This document shows positions 1-6,134 of a DNA stretch of 6,618 bases, one piece after another; position 1 is the first letter of the stretch, and each line of letters begins with the position of its first letter. The translations under genes were made by a program, and so were the position numbers. The DNA comes from Candidatus Heimdallarchaeota archaeon (GTDB taxonomy: Archaea; Asgardarchaeota; Heimdallarchaeia; Heimdallarchaeales; Kariarchaeaceae). The notes below the pieces were generated by a model. The model was not told the DNA's origin. It did no database searches and worked only from the letters and a program-made list of their open reading frames with translations. The stretch spans positions 1-6,618 of the forward strand of contig DAOUUM010000170.1 in assembly GCA_030668165.1 (NCBI GenBank), given 5' to 3'.

Positions 1-4
1 ACAG

Positions 5-15
5 AATTATAATAT
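5..15 (+). promoter_or_regulatory. Possible TATA-like promoter element of the transporter gene
   Basis: AATTATAATAT lies about 50 bases before the transporter ATG. Because the gene has a ribosome site at 52-56, its transcript must start upstream of about 50, which fits a TATA box here with initiation near 35-40. A second AT-rich candidate (TTTTATA, 31-37) would give a start downstream of the ribosome site and is less likely. AT-rich sequence makes chance matches common. Confidence 0.3.
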
Positions 16-63
16 CTTATTTCTATTTAATTTTATACTCCAAATGATTTTGAGGAATTAGAC

Positions 64-951
64 ATGAGAACATCCAGTATCTTGATGGCAATAGTTGTGG
101 CATTGGTATGGGGTGCAGTGAGTCCCATTGGCCGATTCCTTCTTGCTCTGAGCGATGAGGTATTGACTCCTTTTCAATTAGCTCTTTCCAGGTACTTGTT
201 GGGATTCATATTTCTCTTGTTGGTGCATTTCAAAGGGAAAAAGGGTAAATTTCCCGCATTAAAACATTATTCTAATTGGAAATTCTTGACAGGTGGAACA
301 GTCTTGGCCATCTTCTCTTTTATACTATTTTTGGGATTGGAAAGTACAACAGCTAGTTTAGGAGGAGTTCTCTTGAATTCAAATTCCATACTTATTGGAA
401 TCTTTGCCTATATATTTCTTAGAGAGAAGGTAAGCAAAAATCAAGTGATCGGGTTGACAATTGGAGTACTTGGGGTTATTGTGATGATGCTACCAAGTAT
501 TATGGGTGACGGCCAGGGAACATTTATTGGAAACTTTTTATCATTCCTTTCTGGCGTTATCTGGGCAGCTTACTCGATATTACTAACAGCTTGGTTTTCA
601 GAGAAGGAACATGCTATTGAGGTGATAATGATCAATCTCGGAATTGCATCTGTAATCTTATCTACATACATCGCTCTAACATCCAGTTTATGGGTATCAT
701 TGAATCTAATGCAAATATTACTCATTCTTATATTGGGAGTTGGATCTACTGGATTGGGTTTCACCCTTTATCTGATATTGATGAATCGAGAGAATGTGGT
801 CATGGCAGGATCCATTCAACTGGCAGTACCTGCTGTAAGCATATTACTGGGACTTGCTTTCTTTGCGGAGAAGATTGAAATAATTGAATGGTTGGGAATT
901 GCGTTTATTGCCGTTGCAATGTATATTACAATATTTTTGAATGGTGAGTAG
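64..951 (+). CDS. DMT superfamily transporter, EamA family
   Basis: This is a polytopic inner-membrane protein of 295 residues, the usual length for a ten-helix drug/metabolite transporter built from two EamA repeats. Hydrophobic segments run at about 5-28, 35-55, 75-93, 98-118, 126-144, 153-175, 185-205, 213-238, 247-267 and 273-292. Each half ends with the family hallmark of a charged Arg/Glu-Lys turn followed by a glycine-rich helix (LREKVSKNQVIG at 119-130; AEKIEIIEWLG at 268-278). Members export or import small metabolites such as amino acids or nucleosides, but the substrate cannot be read from sequence. The start at 64 is supported by GAGGA at 52-56 with a seven-base spacer and by the first helix beginning at once. 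A 190-base spacer separates it from the next operon, so it is probably transcribed on its own. Confidence 0.9.
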   Translation: MRTSSILMAIVVALVWGAVSPIGRFLLALSDEVLTPFQLALSRYLLGFIFLLLVHFKGKKGKFPALKHYSNWKFLTGGTVLAIFSFILFLGLESTTASLGGVLLNSNSILIGIFAYIFLREKVSKNQVIGLTIGVLGVIVMMLPSIMGDGQGTFIGNFLSFLSGVIWAAYSILLTAWFSEKEHAIEVIMINLGIASVILSTYIALTSSLWVSLNLMQILLILILGVGSTGLGFTLYLILMNRENVVMAGSIQLAVPAVSILLGLAFFAEKIEIIEWLGIAFIAVAMYITIFLNGE

Positions 952-985
952 TCTTATTCTATTTACAATTCTAAGTCTCATCCCA

Positions 986-1004
986 TTTTTGAACTACAAT
1001 TTTT
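986..1004 (+). terminator. Possible T-rich terminator after the transporter gene
   Basis: Two runs of five T (986-990 and 1000-1004) follow the transporter stop within about 50 bases, with no obvious stem-loop. Archaeal intrinsic termination commonly needs only short oligo-T stretches on the coding strand, so this fits transcription ending before the next operon. The rest of the 952-1141 spacer shows only AT-rich promoter-like sequence and no small gene that I can support. Confidence 0.3.
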
Positions 1005-1103
1005 AGTTTATCGATGGCCTCATTAGTATATTTTTCACATATTTGCCCCTTAATCTCTTATTTCAACAGCAATCTAATCTTGGTTCCTATAATGCCCACA
1101 AAG

Positions 1104-1113
1104 AATTATAATT
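1104..1113 (+). promoter_or_regulatory. Candidate TATA box of the dehydratase operon
   Basis: AATTATAATT ends 28 bases before the ATG at 1142. Initiation about 25 bases downstream would give an almost leaderless mRNA. This fits the absence of any Shine-Dalgarno-like sequence in the 20 bases before the ATG. A bacterial-looking TATAAT also occurs at 1088-1093, but there is no recognisable TTGACA-type element at the proper distance upstream of it. Confidence 0.35.
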
Positions 1114-1141
1114 GACCCTGTTAGAATTAGCATATAGATAG

Positions 1142-2275
1142 ATGATTTTTCAAAAACTAACCTCTGAAATAGATACTGCATTGAATAATTTTGATGAGTA
1201 TCTGGAAGAAAATAACAATGCTATGATGTACTTCACAGCAGATATACCACTGGAGATAATATCTGCTTTTAATTTTATCCCTATCAGGATCCCATCCGAG
1301 ATAGAATTCAACTCTAAAAATAAAAGTACAAATGCTATATTTCAACCGTTTATTTGCTCCAAGAGCAGACAGATGTTAGATTTTCTCATTAATAACAATA
1401 TCAAACATGCTATTTTTAGTGAGAATCACTGTGATAGCCTTCAGAACTTGTATGATGTACTCCGATTGAATGAATCTATTCCAAATAATTTTCAATATTT
1501 CAGATTTTTATTGCCAGTGAATAGAGGTGGTAAGGCAGAAACGAAGTATTATCAAAAAGAGATAAAACGATTAGTTACATGGTTTGAAAAGACCACCGGG
1601 GAAAAATTAACATCAGATAAATTGAAATCCAGTATCACACTTCACAATACAAAAAGAAAACTGCTAAACACAATATCAGATATGGTTCTGGAGGGTAAAA
1701 TACAAAATAATGAGCTATTTAAACTAAAATTAGGATCGGATATGTTCCCAGTTCAAAAATCTATTGATCTATTAAATAGTATCATCGATGATAGACAAAC
1801 AATCAAAGAAAGCAATCCTTCACCAAAAGTAATACTATCGGGTAGTATGTTTGATAATTTCGAGATTTTTGAGAAGATACCAGTATTGAATAATGCTGTT
1901 GCATTCAACGATTTGACATTTGGATCGAGAAGTACAACTTTTGAAATTAATAATCAATCAGATGATCTAGATACAATATTGGAAAATATCTCAAAAGCCT
2001 ATATTAAGGATAGGATATCTGATTCAGTACATTTTTACCCGAATCAGAGAAGAGATTATCTACTCAGTAATTTTGAAAGAACCAAGGCAAAAGGAGTGAT
2101 TTTCATCTATTACAGCTTTTGTGATCCAGATGCATTTGAAACGCGTAATCTGTCAAGACATCTTGAGAAGCGAGATATTCCAATCCTTACTCTGGTAACA
2201 GATCCCAAATTAACTAATATTGAACAACTAGCAACCAGGGTAGAGGCATTTTTAGAGAGGATAGGTGATTTATAA
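1142..2275 (+). CDS. 2-hydroxyacyl-CoA dehydratase / benzoyl-CoA reductase family subunit (HgdB/BcrC-like)
   Basis: This 377-residue cytoplasmic protein is the smaller of the two iron-sulfur subunits encoded here, and its length matches HgdB/BcrC-type subunits. The three cysteines expected to hold a [4Fe-4S] cluster are visible in their usual settings: C72 in PFICSKSR, C97 in ENHCDSLQN, and C327 in YYSFCDPDAFE. A helix-strand stretch and the hallmark EQLATRVEAFLE (361-372) follow the last one. In the family this subunit pairs with a larger one to bind the CoA thioester and receive an electron from the activase. The ATG has no ribosome site, and the protein aligns in length without an N-terminal extension, so a leaderless start is likely. 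The stop overlaps the next ATG by one base (TAATG), so the two subunits are probably translated in a coupled way. Family assignment is firm. Whether the substrate is a 2-hydroxyacyl-CoA or an aromatic CoA ester is unknown. Confidence 0.88.
   Translation: MIFQKLTSEIDTALNNFDEYLEENNNAMMYFTADIPLEIISAFNFIPIRIPSEIEFNSKNKSTNAIFQPFICSKSRQMLDFLINNNIKHAIFSENHCDSLQNLYDVLRLNESIPNNFQYFRFLLPVNRGGKAETKYYQKEIKRLVTWFEKTTGEKLTSDKLKSSITLHNTKRKLLNTISDMVLEGKIQNNELFKLKLGSDMFPVQKSIDLLNSIIDDRQTIKESNPSPKVILSGSMFDNFEIFEKIPVLNNAVAFNDLTFGSRSTTFEINNQSDDLDTILENISKAYIKDRISDSVHFYPNQRRDYLLSNFERTKAKGVIFIYYSFCDPDAFETRNLSRHLEKRDIPILTLVTDPKLTNIEQLATRVEAFLERIGDL
2264..2268 (+). promoter_or_regulatory. Ribosome binding site for the second dehydratase subunit
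   Basis: GGTGA lies within the last codons of the upstream gene, six bases before the overlapping start codon at 2275. It matches the complement of the conserved 3' end of 16S rRNA (ATCACCTCC). It supports the chosen ATG and re-initiation of ribosomes finishing the upstream subunit. Confidence 0.6.
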
Positions 2276-3546
2276 TGATTGAAAAAATTGATAGAGATCC
2301 AACTGAGAGAGCTTATAACAAACTAAAAAGCAATAGTTACAAGAAATACACAATTTCTTATTACCGTAATTCAAAGATATTACCCAAGATACCCCTGTTA
2401 AACAAAAAAGTGGCATGGGTTACAAGTGGTGCACCTGTTGAAATACTGGTGGCAGCTGGTATAATGCCTCTCTATCCTGAGAACTATGCAGCTATAGTGG
2501 GTGGATCAAAACAATCTGTCGATGCTTGTATTATTGCTGAAAATGATGGTTATTCCAATGAGTTATGCAGTTATGCTAGATGCCACCTTGGTACGGTGAT
2601 CAATCCCTCTGGTAGTCTGATGGGTGGTTTGAGTAAACCTGATATCATAGTATCATGCAATAATATATGTGGAACGGTATTAAAGTGGTTCCAATCAATC
2701 AGCGAGTACTATGATATACCCCATTTCCATTTTGATACTCCCCCCATTGTGGATACAAAACTTGGCAAAACACAAGAAAACCATGTATTTCATTATGTCA
2801 GAGACCAACTGGATGATTACATCGAGTTTATCAAAACACATACTGGTAAGAGAGTAACTGAGAAGAAAATAATGAAGGTCCTAAGATTGGCCAACAAGGC
2901 AACTCTTCTCTGGGGAGAGATTTTGGATAGCTGCAAAGCCACCCCCACACCACTAAATTGCCCAGATCGCTTTATCACCATGGCACCAATCGTTGCGCAG
3001 AGGGGGATGAAGAAAACAATAACTGTGTATGAGGAATTACTCGAGGAGGTTCATCAAAGGGTGGATTCTAAAACTGGGGCTATAAAAAATGAAAAAATCA
3101 GACTTTTATGGGATAATATTGCTATTTGGTTCTATCTATACCCATTTTTTAATAAACTTGCCCAGAGAGGTGTGGTGTTCCCTGTCGATACCTATACACA
3201 TGCCTGGAATATGACTGGATCAGTTGATAATTATGAGGATGCTATGAATGATTATGCAAAAATGTACAGTCATGTATATCTTAACCAGGATCTGAGCTAT
3301 CGAGTAGAATTAATTTCTAAATTCATCAAGGAATATGAATTAGACGGATTTGTTCTTCATTCAAACAAAGCATGTAAGCGTTATAGTATGGGCATGCTAT
3401 CCTATAAAAAGGCCATAACTGAGAAAACAGGAGTACCAGGAGTTATAATTGATGGAGACATGGTTGATAGCCGTAATTTCTCAGAAGAACAAACTTGGAC
3501 GAGGATAGAGAGCCTCATCGAGATGATCGAGGCTAGGAAGTCATGA
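2275..3546 (+). CDS. 2-hydroxyacyl-CoA dehydratase / benzoyl-CoA reductase family subunit (HgdA/BcrB-like)
   Basis: This is the larger subunit, 423 residues, of the same two-component enzyme. Features typical of BcrB-type subunits appear in order. LCSYARCHLG (97-106) contains C98, and SCNNICGTVLKWF (127-139) has C132 at the family's cluster position. LFHFDTP-like sequence follows at about 150-156, RLLWDNIAIWF at 276-286, LHSNKACKRYSMG (361-373) with C367, and DGDMVDSRNFSEEQ...TRIE toward the C terminus (393-412). C98, C132 and C367 are the likely [4Fe-4S] ligands. In characterised relatives the fourth iron site is left open to the substrate or water. Extra cysteines at 103 and 128 sit close to ligands. 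The gene begins inside the stop codon of its partner and its own stop forms part of the activase ribosome site, so all three products belong to one operon. The overall pattern looks closer to BcrB than to classical HgdA, but this does not settle dehydratase versus ring reductase. Confidence 0.88.
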   Translation: MIEKIDRDPTERAYNKLKSNSYKKYTISYYRNSKILPKIPLLNKKVAWVTSGAPVEILVAAGIMPLYPENYAAIVGGSKQSVDACIIAENDGYSNELCSYARCHLGTVINPSGSLMGGLSKPDIIVSCNNICGTVLKWFQSISEYYDIPHFHFDTPPIVDTKLGKTQENHVFHYVRDQLDDYIEFIKTHTGKRVTEKKIMKVLRLANKATLLWGEILDSCKATPTPLNCPDRFITMAPIVAQRGMKKTITVYEELLEEVHQRVDSKTGAIKNEKIRLLWDNIAIWFYLYPFFNKLAQRGVVFPVDTYTHAWNMTGSVDNYEDAMNDYAKMYSHVYLNQDLSYRVELISKFIKEYELDGFVLHSNKACKRYSMGMLSYKKAITEKTGVPGVIIDGDMVDSRNFSEEQTWTRIESLIEMIEARKS

Positions 3547-3549
3547 GGA
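3544..3549 (+). promoter_or_regulatory. Ribosome binding site of the activase overlapping the previous stop codon
   Basis: TGAGGA contains the stop codon of the upstream subunit (TGA, 3544-3546) and a GAGGA Shine-Dalgarno core (3545-3549), seven bases before the ATG at 3557. This fixes the activase start and suggests translational coupling to the subunit before it. Confidence 0.65.
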
Positions 3550-3556
3550 AATATTT

Positions 3557-4339
3557 ATGAAATATTGTTTAGGTGTAGATATAGGATCTATTTCTGCTAA
3601 GGCAGTTTTGATGGAGGTTGATAGCAAAAAAATAAGTTCTTGGACTGTGTTACCTACTGGTTTTGATACTAAGAAGACTGCAAATACTCTAGTTGAAAAT
3701 TTAATTGAAAAAACAGGAATAAAAATAGATGATATTGTCTATACTGTGTCTACTGGATACAGCAGAAAAAATGTGGAATTCTCGACTCAGCAGGTGACAG
3801 AACTGTCTTGTCAAGCAAAGGGAATCAATCATCTATTCCCTAATGCAAGGACAGTGATTGATATAGGTGGTCAAGACTCCAAGGCAATCAGGATAGATGA
3901 GAATGGCAGTTTACTTGATTTTGAGATGAATGATAAATGCTCAGCAGGAACCGGTAGGTTTCTAGAGGTGATGGCAAGATCCCTTGAAATTCCTCTCGAA
4001 ATGATGGCATCTCACTCCTCAGATGATTTTGTGTCCATAAGCTCGACTTGTACTGTATTTGCAGAGAGTGAGGTGGTATCCAGAATTGCACAGGGGGCAA
4101 ATAGGGATTCAATTGTCGGTGGTATACATCAATCTATAGCTACCAAAGTAAAAGCACTGGTAGATAGAATTGGAGTAAAACCAGATGTGGTAATCACTGG
4201 TGGAGTAGCCAAAAATCAGGCAGTAGTAGATGCATTAGAAGAAAAATTAGAATACAAACCGATTGTACCTGACGAACCACAGATTACAGGAGCTCTGGGA
4301 GCTGCAATTATAGCTGCGGGTAAAATCGGCAATATTTAA
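3557..4339 (+). CDS. CoA-dehydratase activase (HgdC/BcrA-BcrD-like), ASKHA-fold ATPase with bridging [4Fe-4S] cluster
   Basis: This 260-residue protein is an archerase-type activator. As a homodimer holding one [4Fe-4S] cluster between monomers, it couples ATP hydrolysis to transfer of a very low-potential electron into the partner enzyme. It has the ASKHA phosphate-1 loop GVDIGSISAKAVLM (6-19), the phosphate-2 loop VIDIGGQDSKAI (100-111), and the C-terminal nucleotide motif VVITGGVAKNQAVVDALE (211-228). The two cluster cysteines are C128 in NDKCSAGTGRFLEVMA and C165 in SSTCTVFAESEV, nearly the same spacing as in HgdC. Length also equals the single-domain HgdC type. Only one activase gene is present, so a homodimer is expected rather than the heteromeric BcrA/BcrD pair. 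It lies ten bases downstream of the large subunit and ends the operon. The electron donor, normally a ferredoxin or flavodoxin, is not encoded here. Confidence 0.93.
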   Translation: MKYCLGVDIGSISAKAVLMEVDSKKISSWTVLPTGFDTKKTANTLVENLIEKTGIKIDDIVYTVSTGYSRKNVEFSTQQVTELSCQAKGINHLFPNARTVIDIGGQDSKAIRIDENGSLLDFEMNDKCSAGTGRFLEVMARSLEIPLEMMASHSSDDFVSISSTCTVFAESEVVSRIAQGANRDSIVGGIHQSIATKVKALVDRIGVKPDVVITGGVAKNQAVVDALEEKLEYKPIVPDEPQITGALGAAIIAAGKIGNI

Positions 4340-4357
4340 CTATCCAAATTACCCGAT

Positions 4358-4795
4358 CTAGTGATCTGGATACCATTCAGGTAAAGTTTTGTAAAAATCC
4401 GGCCATTGAGGATTCTTCACACGGTCACTAGGTGGGAAATATCCCTTGAGATCCAAAATGGGAGTCCCATCAAAGGCATCAATTCTCTTAATACTCATCA
4501 CTCCTTCCTTATGATCAATTGAGTTCAGCTGTACCACAGTTATCCCAATGGGATTAGGCCTGGCTGGTGATCTGGATGCAAATATACCTGTCATCGGAGC
4601 ATCCGGGAAGGGAGGTAAATCCTGCAAATTAGCTCTGGCCGTGTCATTATCCTTACCAGAGATCCACCAGATAACAATTACATGACTGAATTGATCCAGT
4701 TCTTTTAATGCGGGTCTGAATTCCTTTTCAATAATGATTTTTGTTTCCTCTCCAACTTTTCTTACCCTACCAATCGAATTAACCTTGAATGACAT
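4358..4795 (-). CDS. trmO: TrmO/TsaA-family tRNA (t6A37) N6-methyltransferase, compact form
   Basis: TrmO uses S-adenosylmethionine to methylate the N6 of threonylcarbamoyl-adenosine 37 in tRNA-Thr, tuning decoding of ACY codons. This 145-residue protein carries the two signature blocks of the family: GIFASRSPARPNPIG (70-84) and DAFDGTPILDLKGYFPPSDR (106-125). An N-terminal strand VNSIGRVRK and the FSHVIVIWW strand (36-44) belong to the same beta-barrel. The E. coli enzyme is about 235 residues with a C-terminal extension. Here the barrel is followed only by a short tail ending LPEWYPDH, as in short TsaA/YaeB-like proteins. It converges on the activase gene with 18 bases between the stops. 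The start has no Shine-Dalgarno site but a TATA-like box precedes it. Family membership is clear; the exact tRNA substrate is inferred. Confidence 0.85.
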   Translation of the reverse strand: MSFKVNSIGRVRKVGEETKIIIEKEFRPALKELDQFSHVIVIWWISGKDNDTARANLQDLPPFPDAPMTGIFASRSPARPNPIGITVVQLNSIDHKEGVMSIKRIDAFDGTPILDLKGYFPPSDRVKNPQWPDFYKTLPEWYPDH

Positions 4796-4817
4796 TATGT
4801 ATCAGAAGTATCAATTC

Positions 4818-4834
4818 TTTAATTAAATTTTACA
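4818..4834 (-). promoter_or_regulatory. Candidate TATA-like promoter of the TrmO-type gene
   Basis: Read on the minus strand, the element TGTAAAATTTAATTAAA lies 23-39 bases before the ATG. That distance predicts a very short or absent leader, in keeping with the lack of a ribosome site in front of this gene. Confidence 0.35.
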
Positions 4835-4845
4835 TTGAGATAATT

Positions 4846-4869
4846 TACGTATAGTCACGATTATGCGTA
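4846..4869. promoter_or_regulatory. Imperfect inverted repeat in the divergent spacer
   Basis: TACGTATA (4846-4853) and TATGCGTA (4862-4869) are inverted copies with seven of eight positions matching and an eight-base spacer. They sit about 50 bases from the TrmO-type start and 100 from the DinB-like start, between two divergent genes. That is a plausible place for a dimeric regulator to bind. No known operator is recognised, and with an AT-rich background the chance of coincidence is real. Confidence 0.25.
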
Positions 4870-4970
4870 GTTTATTCAAATTATTAAGGTAATATTGTGA
4901 TTAAGTTATTTTGAATGACAAGTCTCATTAAGTAGGAAAGATAAAGACTCCTAATTGAAATTGTGATGAT

Positions 4971-5444
4971 ATGAATAAGAAAGGGTTGCTTTCTCTAGTT
5001 ATTGAGAAAAGGTTATTGTTGGAGGAACTTATGGATTATTTGAAGAATACAAATAAACTTGAAGATAAAATTCCAGGATCTCAATGGTTGGTCAAAGATG
5101 TTTTTTCTCATGTGGCATGGTTTGAACAGGAAATGGTGTACATGTTACATAATCGAGACATGACTCGAAATGAAGATATATGGCGAAACCCTCCAGAACA
5201 ACGTAATGAAATAGTGTATGAGATTATCAAAAGCAAAACTACTTCGGAAACTGTTGAGTATTTCCATAAACAAGGATTGAATATTATCAAAGAGATTGCA
5301 GCAATGAATGAAGAAGAACTTGTGCAGGGTGGAGTATTCAAGGGAATGCCAAAAGATTGGACACCAATGCTTGTTCTAAAGGGAAATACTTACTTACACT
5401 ACGAGGAGCATTATAATTCATTGAAAACTGCTTTGAAACTTTAA
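4971..5444 (+). CDS. DinB-like (ClbS/DfsB-like) four-helix-bundle protein
   Basis: This 157-residue cytoplasmic protein resembles DinB/DUF1706-type helical bundles. The N-terminal helix (MNKKGLLSLVIEKRLLLEEL) leads into WLVKDVFSHVAWFEQEM (39-55), the family block whose histidine (H47) is a metal-ligand candidate. The C-terminal block NTYLHYEEHYNSLK (139-152) supplies H143 and H147, completing a possible metal triad. In other members this fold serves thiol-dependent transferases, hydrolases or the colibactin-resistance protein ClbS; many have no known role. Nothing nearby identifies a substrate. The start is supported mainly by the family-like N terminus. A weak GTGAT (4963-4967) is very close to the ATG. 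The gene appears to be a single transcription unit, divergent from the TrmO-type gene and followed by T-rich sequence. Confidence 0.72.
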   Translation: MNKKGLLSLVIEKRLLLEELMDYLKNTNKLEDKIPGSQWLVKDVFSHVAWFEQEMVYMLHNRDMTRNEDIWRNPPEQRNEIVYEIIKSKTTSETVEYFHKQGLNIIKEIAAMNEEELVQGGVFKGMPKDWTPMLVLKGNTYLHYEEHYNSLKTALKL

Positions 5445-5467
5445 TTTTTCTTTCTAGGTCCTTTTTA
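5441..5467 (+). terminator. T-rich termination region after the DinB-like gene
   Basis: Immediately at and after the stop codon there are three pyrimidine tracts (TTTTT, TTTCTTTCT-like, CTTTTT) without a convincing hairpin. This is the sort of oligo-T region used for archaeal termination. The rest of the spacer up to 5634 is very AT-rich and holds only promoter-like sequence. Confidence 0.35.
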
Positions 5468-5601
5468 ACTTATCACGAGTGTGCATGATGTACTGGGATA
5501 AAATGAGATTATTTATTATTTTGCTTAAGCACGATTCCATAGATAAAATACAAGCTAAATTAAATATCTTGGATTTTATATATAAAAAAAACACAAATTT
5601 C

Positions 5602-5609
5602 TTTATATG
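5602..5609 (+). promoter_or_regulatory. TATA box candidate that decides the start of the acidic-tail gene
   Basis: TTTATATG differs by one base from the archaeal consensus TTTATATA. It is centred about 30 bases before the ATG at 5635, which predicts a leaderless mRNA. A second candidate, TTTTATATATAAAA at 5574-5587, would give a leader of about 25-30 bases. Either one places transcription start downstream of the ATG at 5479, arguing against a longer protein. Confidence 0.45.
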
Positions 5610-5634
5610 GTATTTTTCAGCAAATAAGATCCTT

Positions 5635-6102
5635 ATGGACGAATTAACTGGAATTGCTAAAACCATATTTGAAGAAACAATGGATGAAATTGATGAGGAA
5701 TTAACAGATGCCCTTGAAAAATACATTGTAAAAGAGAAACTTGAAGGAATAGTTGCTGATTTGCAGGAATCTGTAAAAGAAGCCGTTACAAAAACAATTA
5801 TGGAGAATTATTCAGACGATATGTCTACCGTGAAAAAGATGATCCTGGGAGAAAAATTATCCCGAGTAGTTGCAGCTGATGCAAAAATAGCATTGCAAAA
5901 ATTAACAGGAGAGATCTTGAAGCAATCATTCGATGTGGTTGAAGAACTGAGGAATGAGATTATAGGTGAGGTCTTTGAATCAGTAGAAGAGGGCGAAAAA
6001 GAGGAGGAAGAAGAAGACGAGGAAGAAGATGATGAAAAGGAATCTGAGCCAGTCACAGAAACATCTCCAGAAAAACCCACCACTGAAAATCGATTGTATT
6101 GA
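5635..6102 (+). CDS. Uncharacterised helical protein with acidic C-terminal tail
   Basis: I do not recognise this family. From the ATG at 5635 the protein has 155 residues and no cysteine. Residues 1-118 look almost wholly helical and amphipathic, with evenly spaced Ile/Leu/Val among Glu/Lys. Residues 119-137 are nearly all Glu/Asp (EEEEEDEEEDDE at 123-134), and 138-155 form a Pro/Thr/Ser-rich tail. LTG-I-K-F/acidic segments at 4-13 and 90-100 resemble each other weakly. There is no signal peptide or membrane helix. An in-frame ATG at 5479 would add 52 residues, but that stretch is Ile/Phe/Lys/Tyr-rich, unlike the rest, and overlies promoter-like sequence. No ribosome site precedes 5635, consistent with leaderless expression. 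The gene stands alone, converging on the CopZ-like gene 32 bases away. Acidic tails often mediate contacts with basic proteins or metal ions, but no function is claimed. Confidence 0.6.
   Translation: MDELTGIAKTIFEETMDEIDEELTDALEKYIVKEKLEGIVADLQESVKEAVTKTIMENYSDDMSTVKKMILGEKLSRVVAADAKIALQKLTGEILKQSFDVVEELRNEIIGEVFESVEEGEKEEEEEDEEEDDEKESEPVTETSPEKPTTENRLY
5985..6042 (+). repeat. Low-complexity purine tract encoding the acidic tail
   Basis: This stretch of GAA/GAG/GAT/GAC codons is nearly all purine on the plus strand. It is a coding consequence of the Glu/Asp run rather than a separate element, though such tracts can vary in length between strains. It also produces a serine-rich antisense reading frame that is not a gene. 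Confidence 0.6.
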
Positions 6103-6134
6103 ATTTCAAACAACCCAATTACAATACTCAATAA

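Noticed and set aside
570..878. Short frames on both strands inside the transporter gene
   Set aside because: They overlap a well-supported membrane protein gene, have no ribosome sites and give no recognisable protein.
1088..1093. TATAAT resembling a bacterial -10 element
   Set aside because: No TTGACA-like element is found at about 17 bases upstream, the resulting leader would lack a ribosome site, and the TATA-like box at 1104-1113 fits a leaderless start better.
3888..4112. Minus-strand frame within the activase gene
   Set aside because: It lies wholly inside the coding sequence holding the activase cluster motifs; its translation has no family features.
5479..5634. N-terminal extension of the acidic-tail protein from an upstream in-frame ATG
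   Set aside because: The stretch is extremely AT-rich, its translation differs in composition from the rest of the protein, no ribosome site precedes 5479, and TATA-like boxes lie within it.
5808..6131. Minus-strand reading frame encoding a poly-serine protein
   Set aside because: It is the antisense of the Glu/Asp codon tract (GAA/GAG read backwards as TTC/CTC and Ser codons in the shifted frame), with no promoter, ribosome site or recognisable domain.
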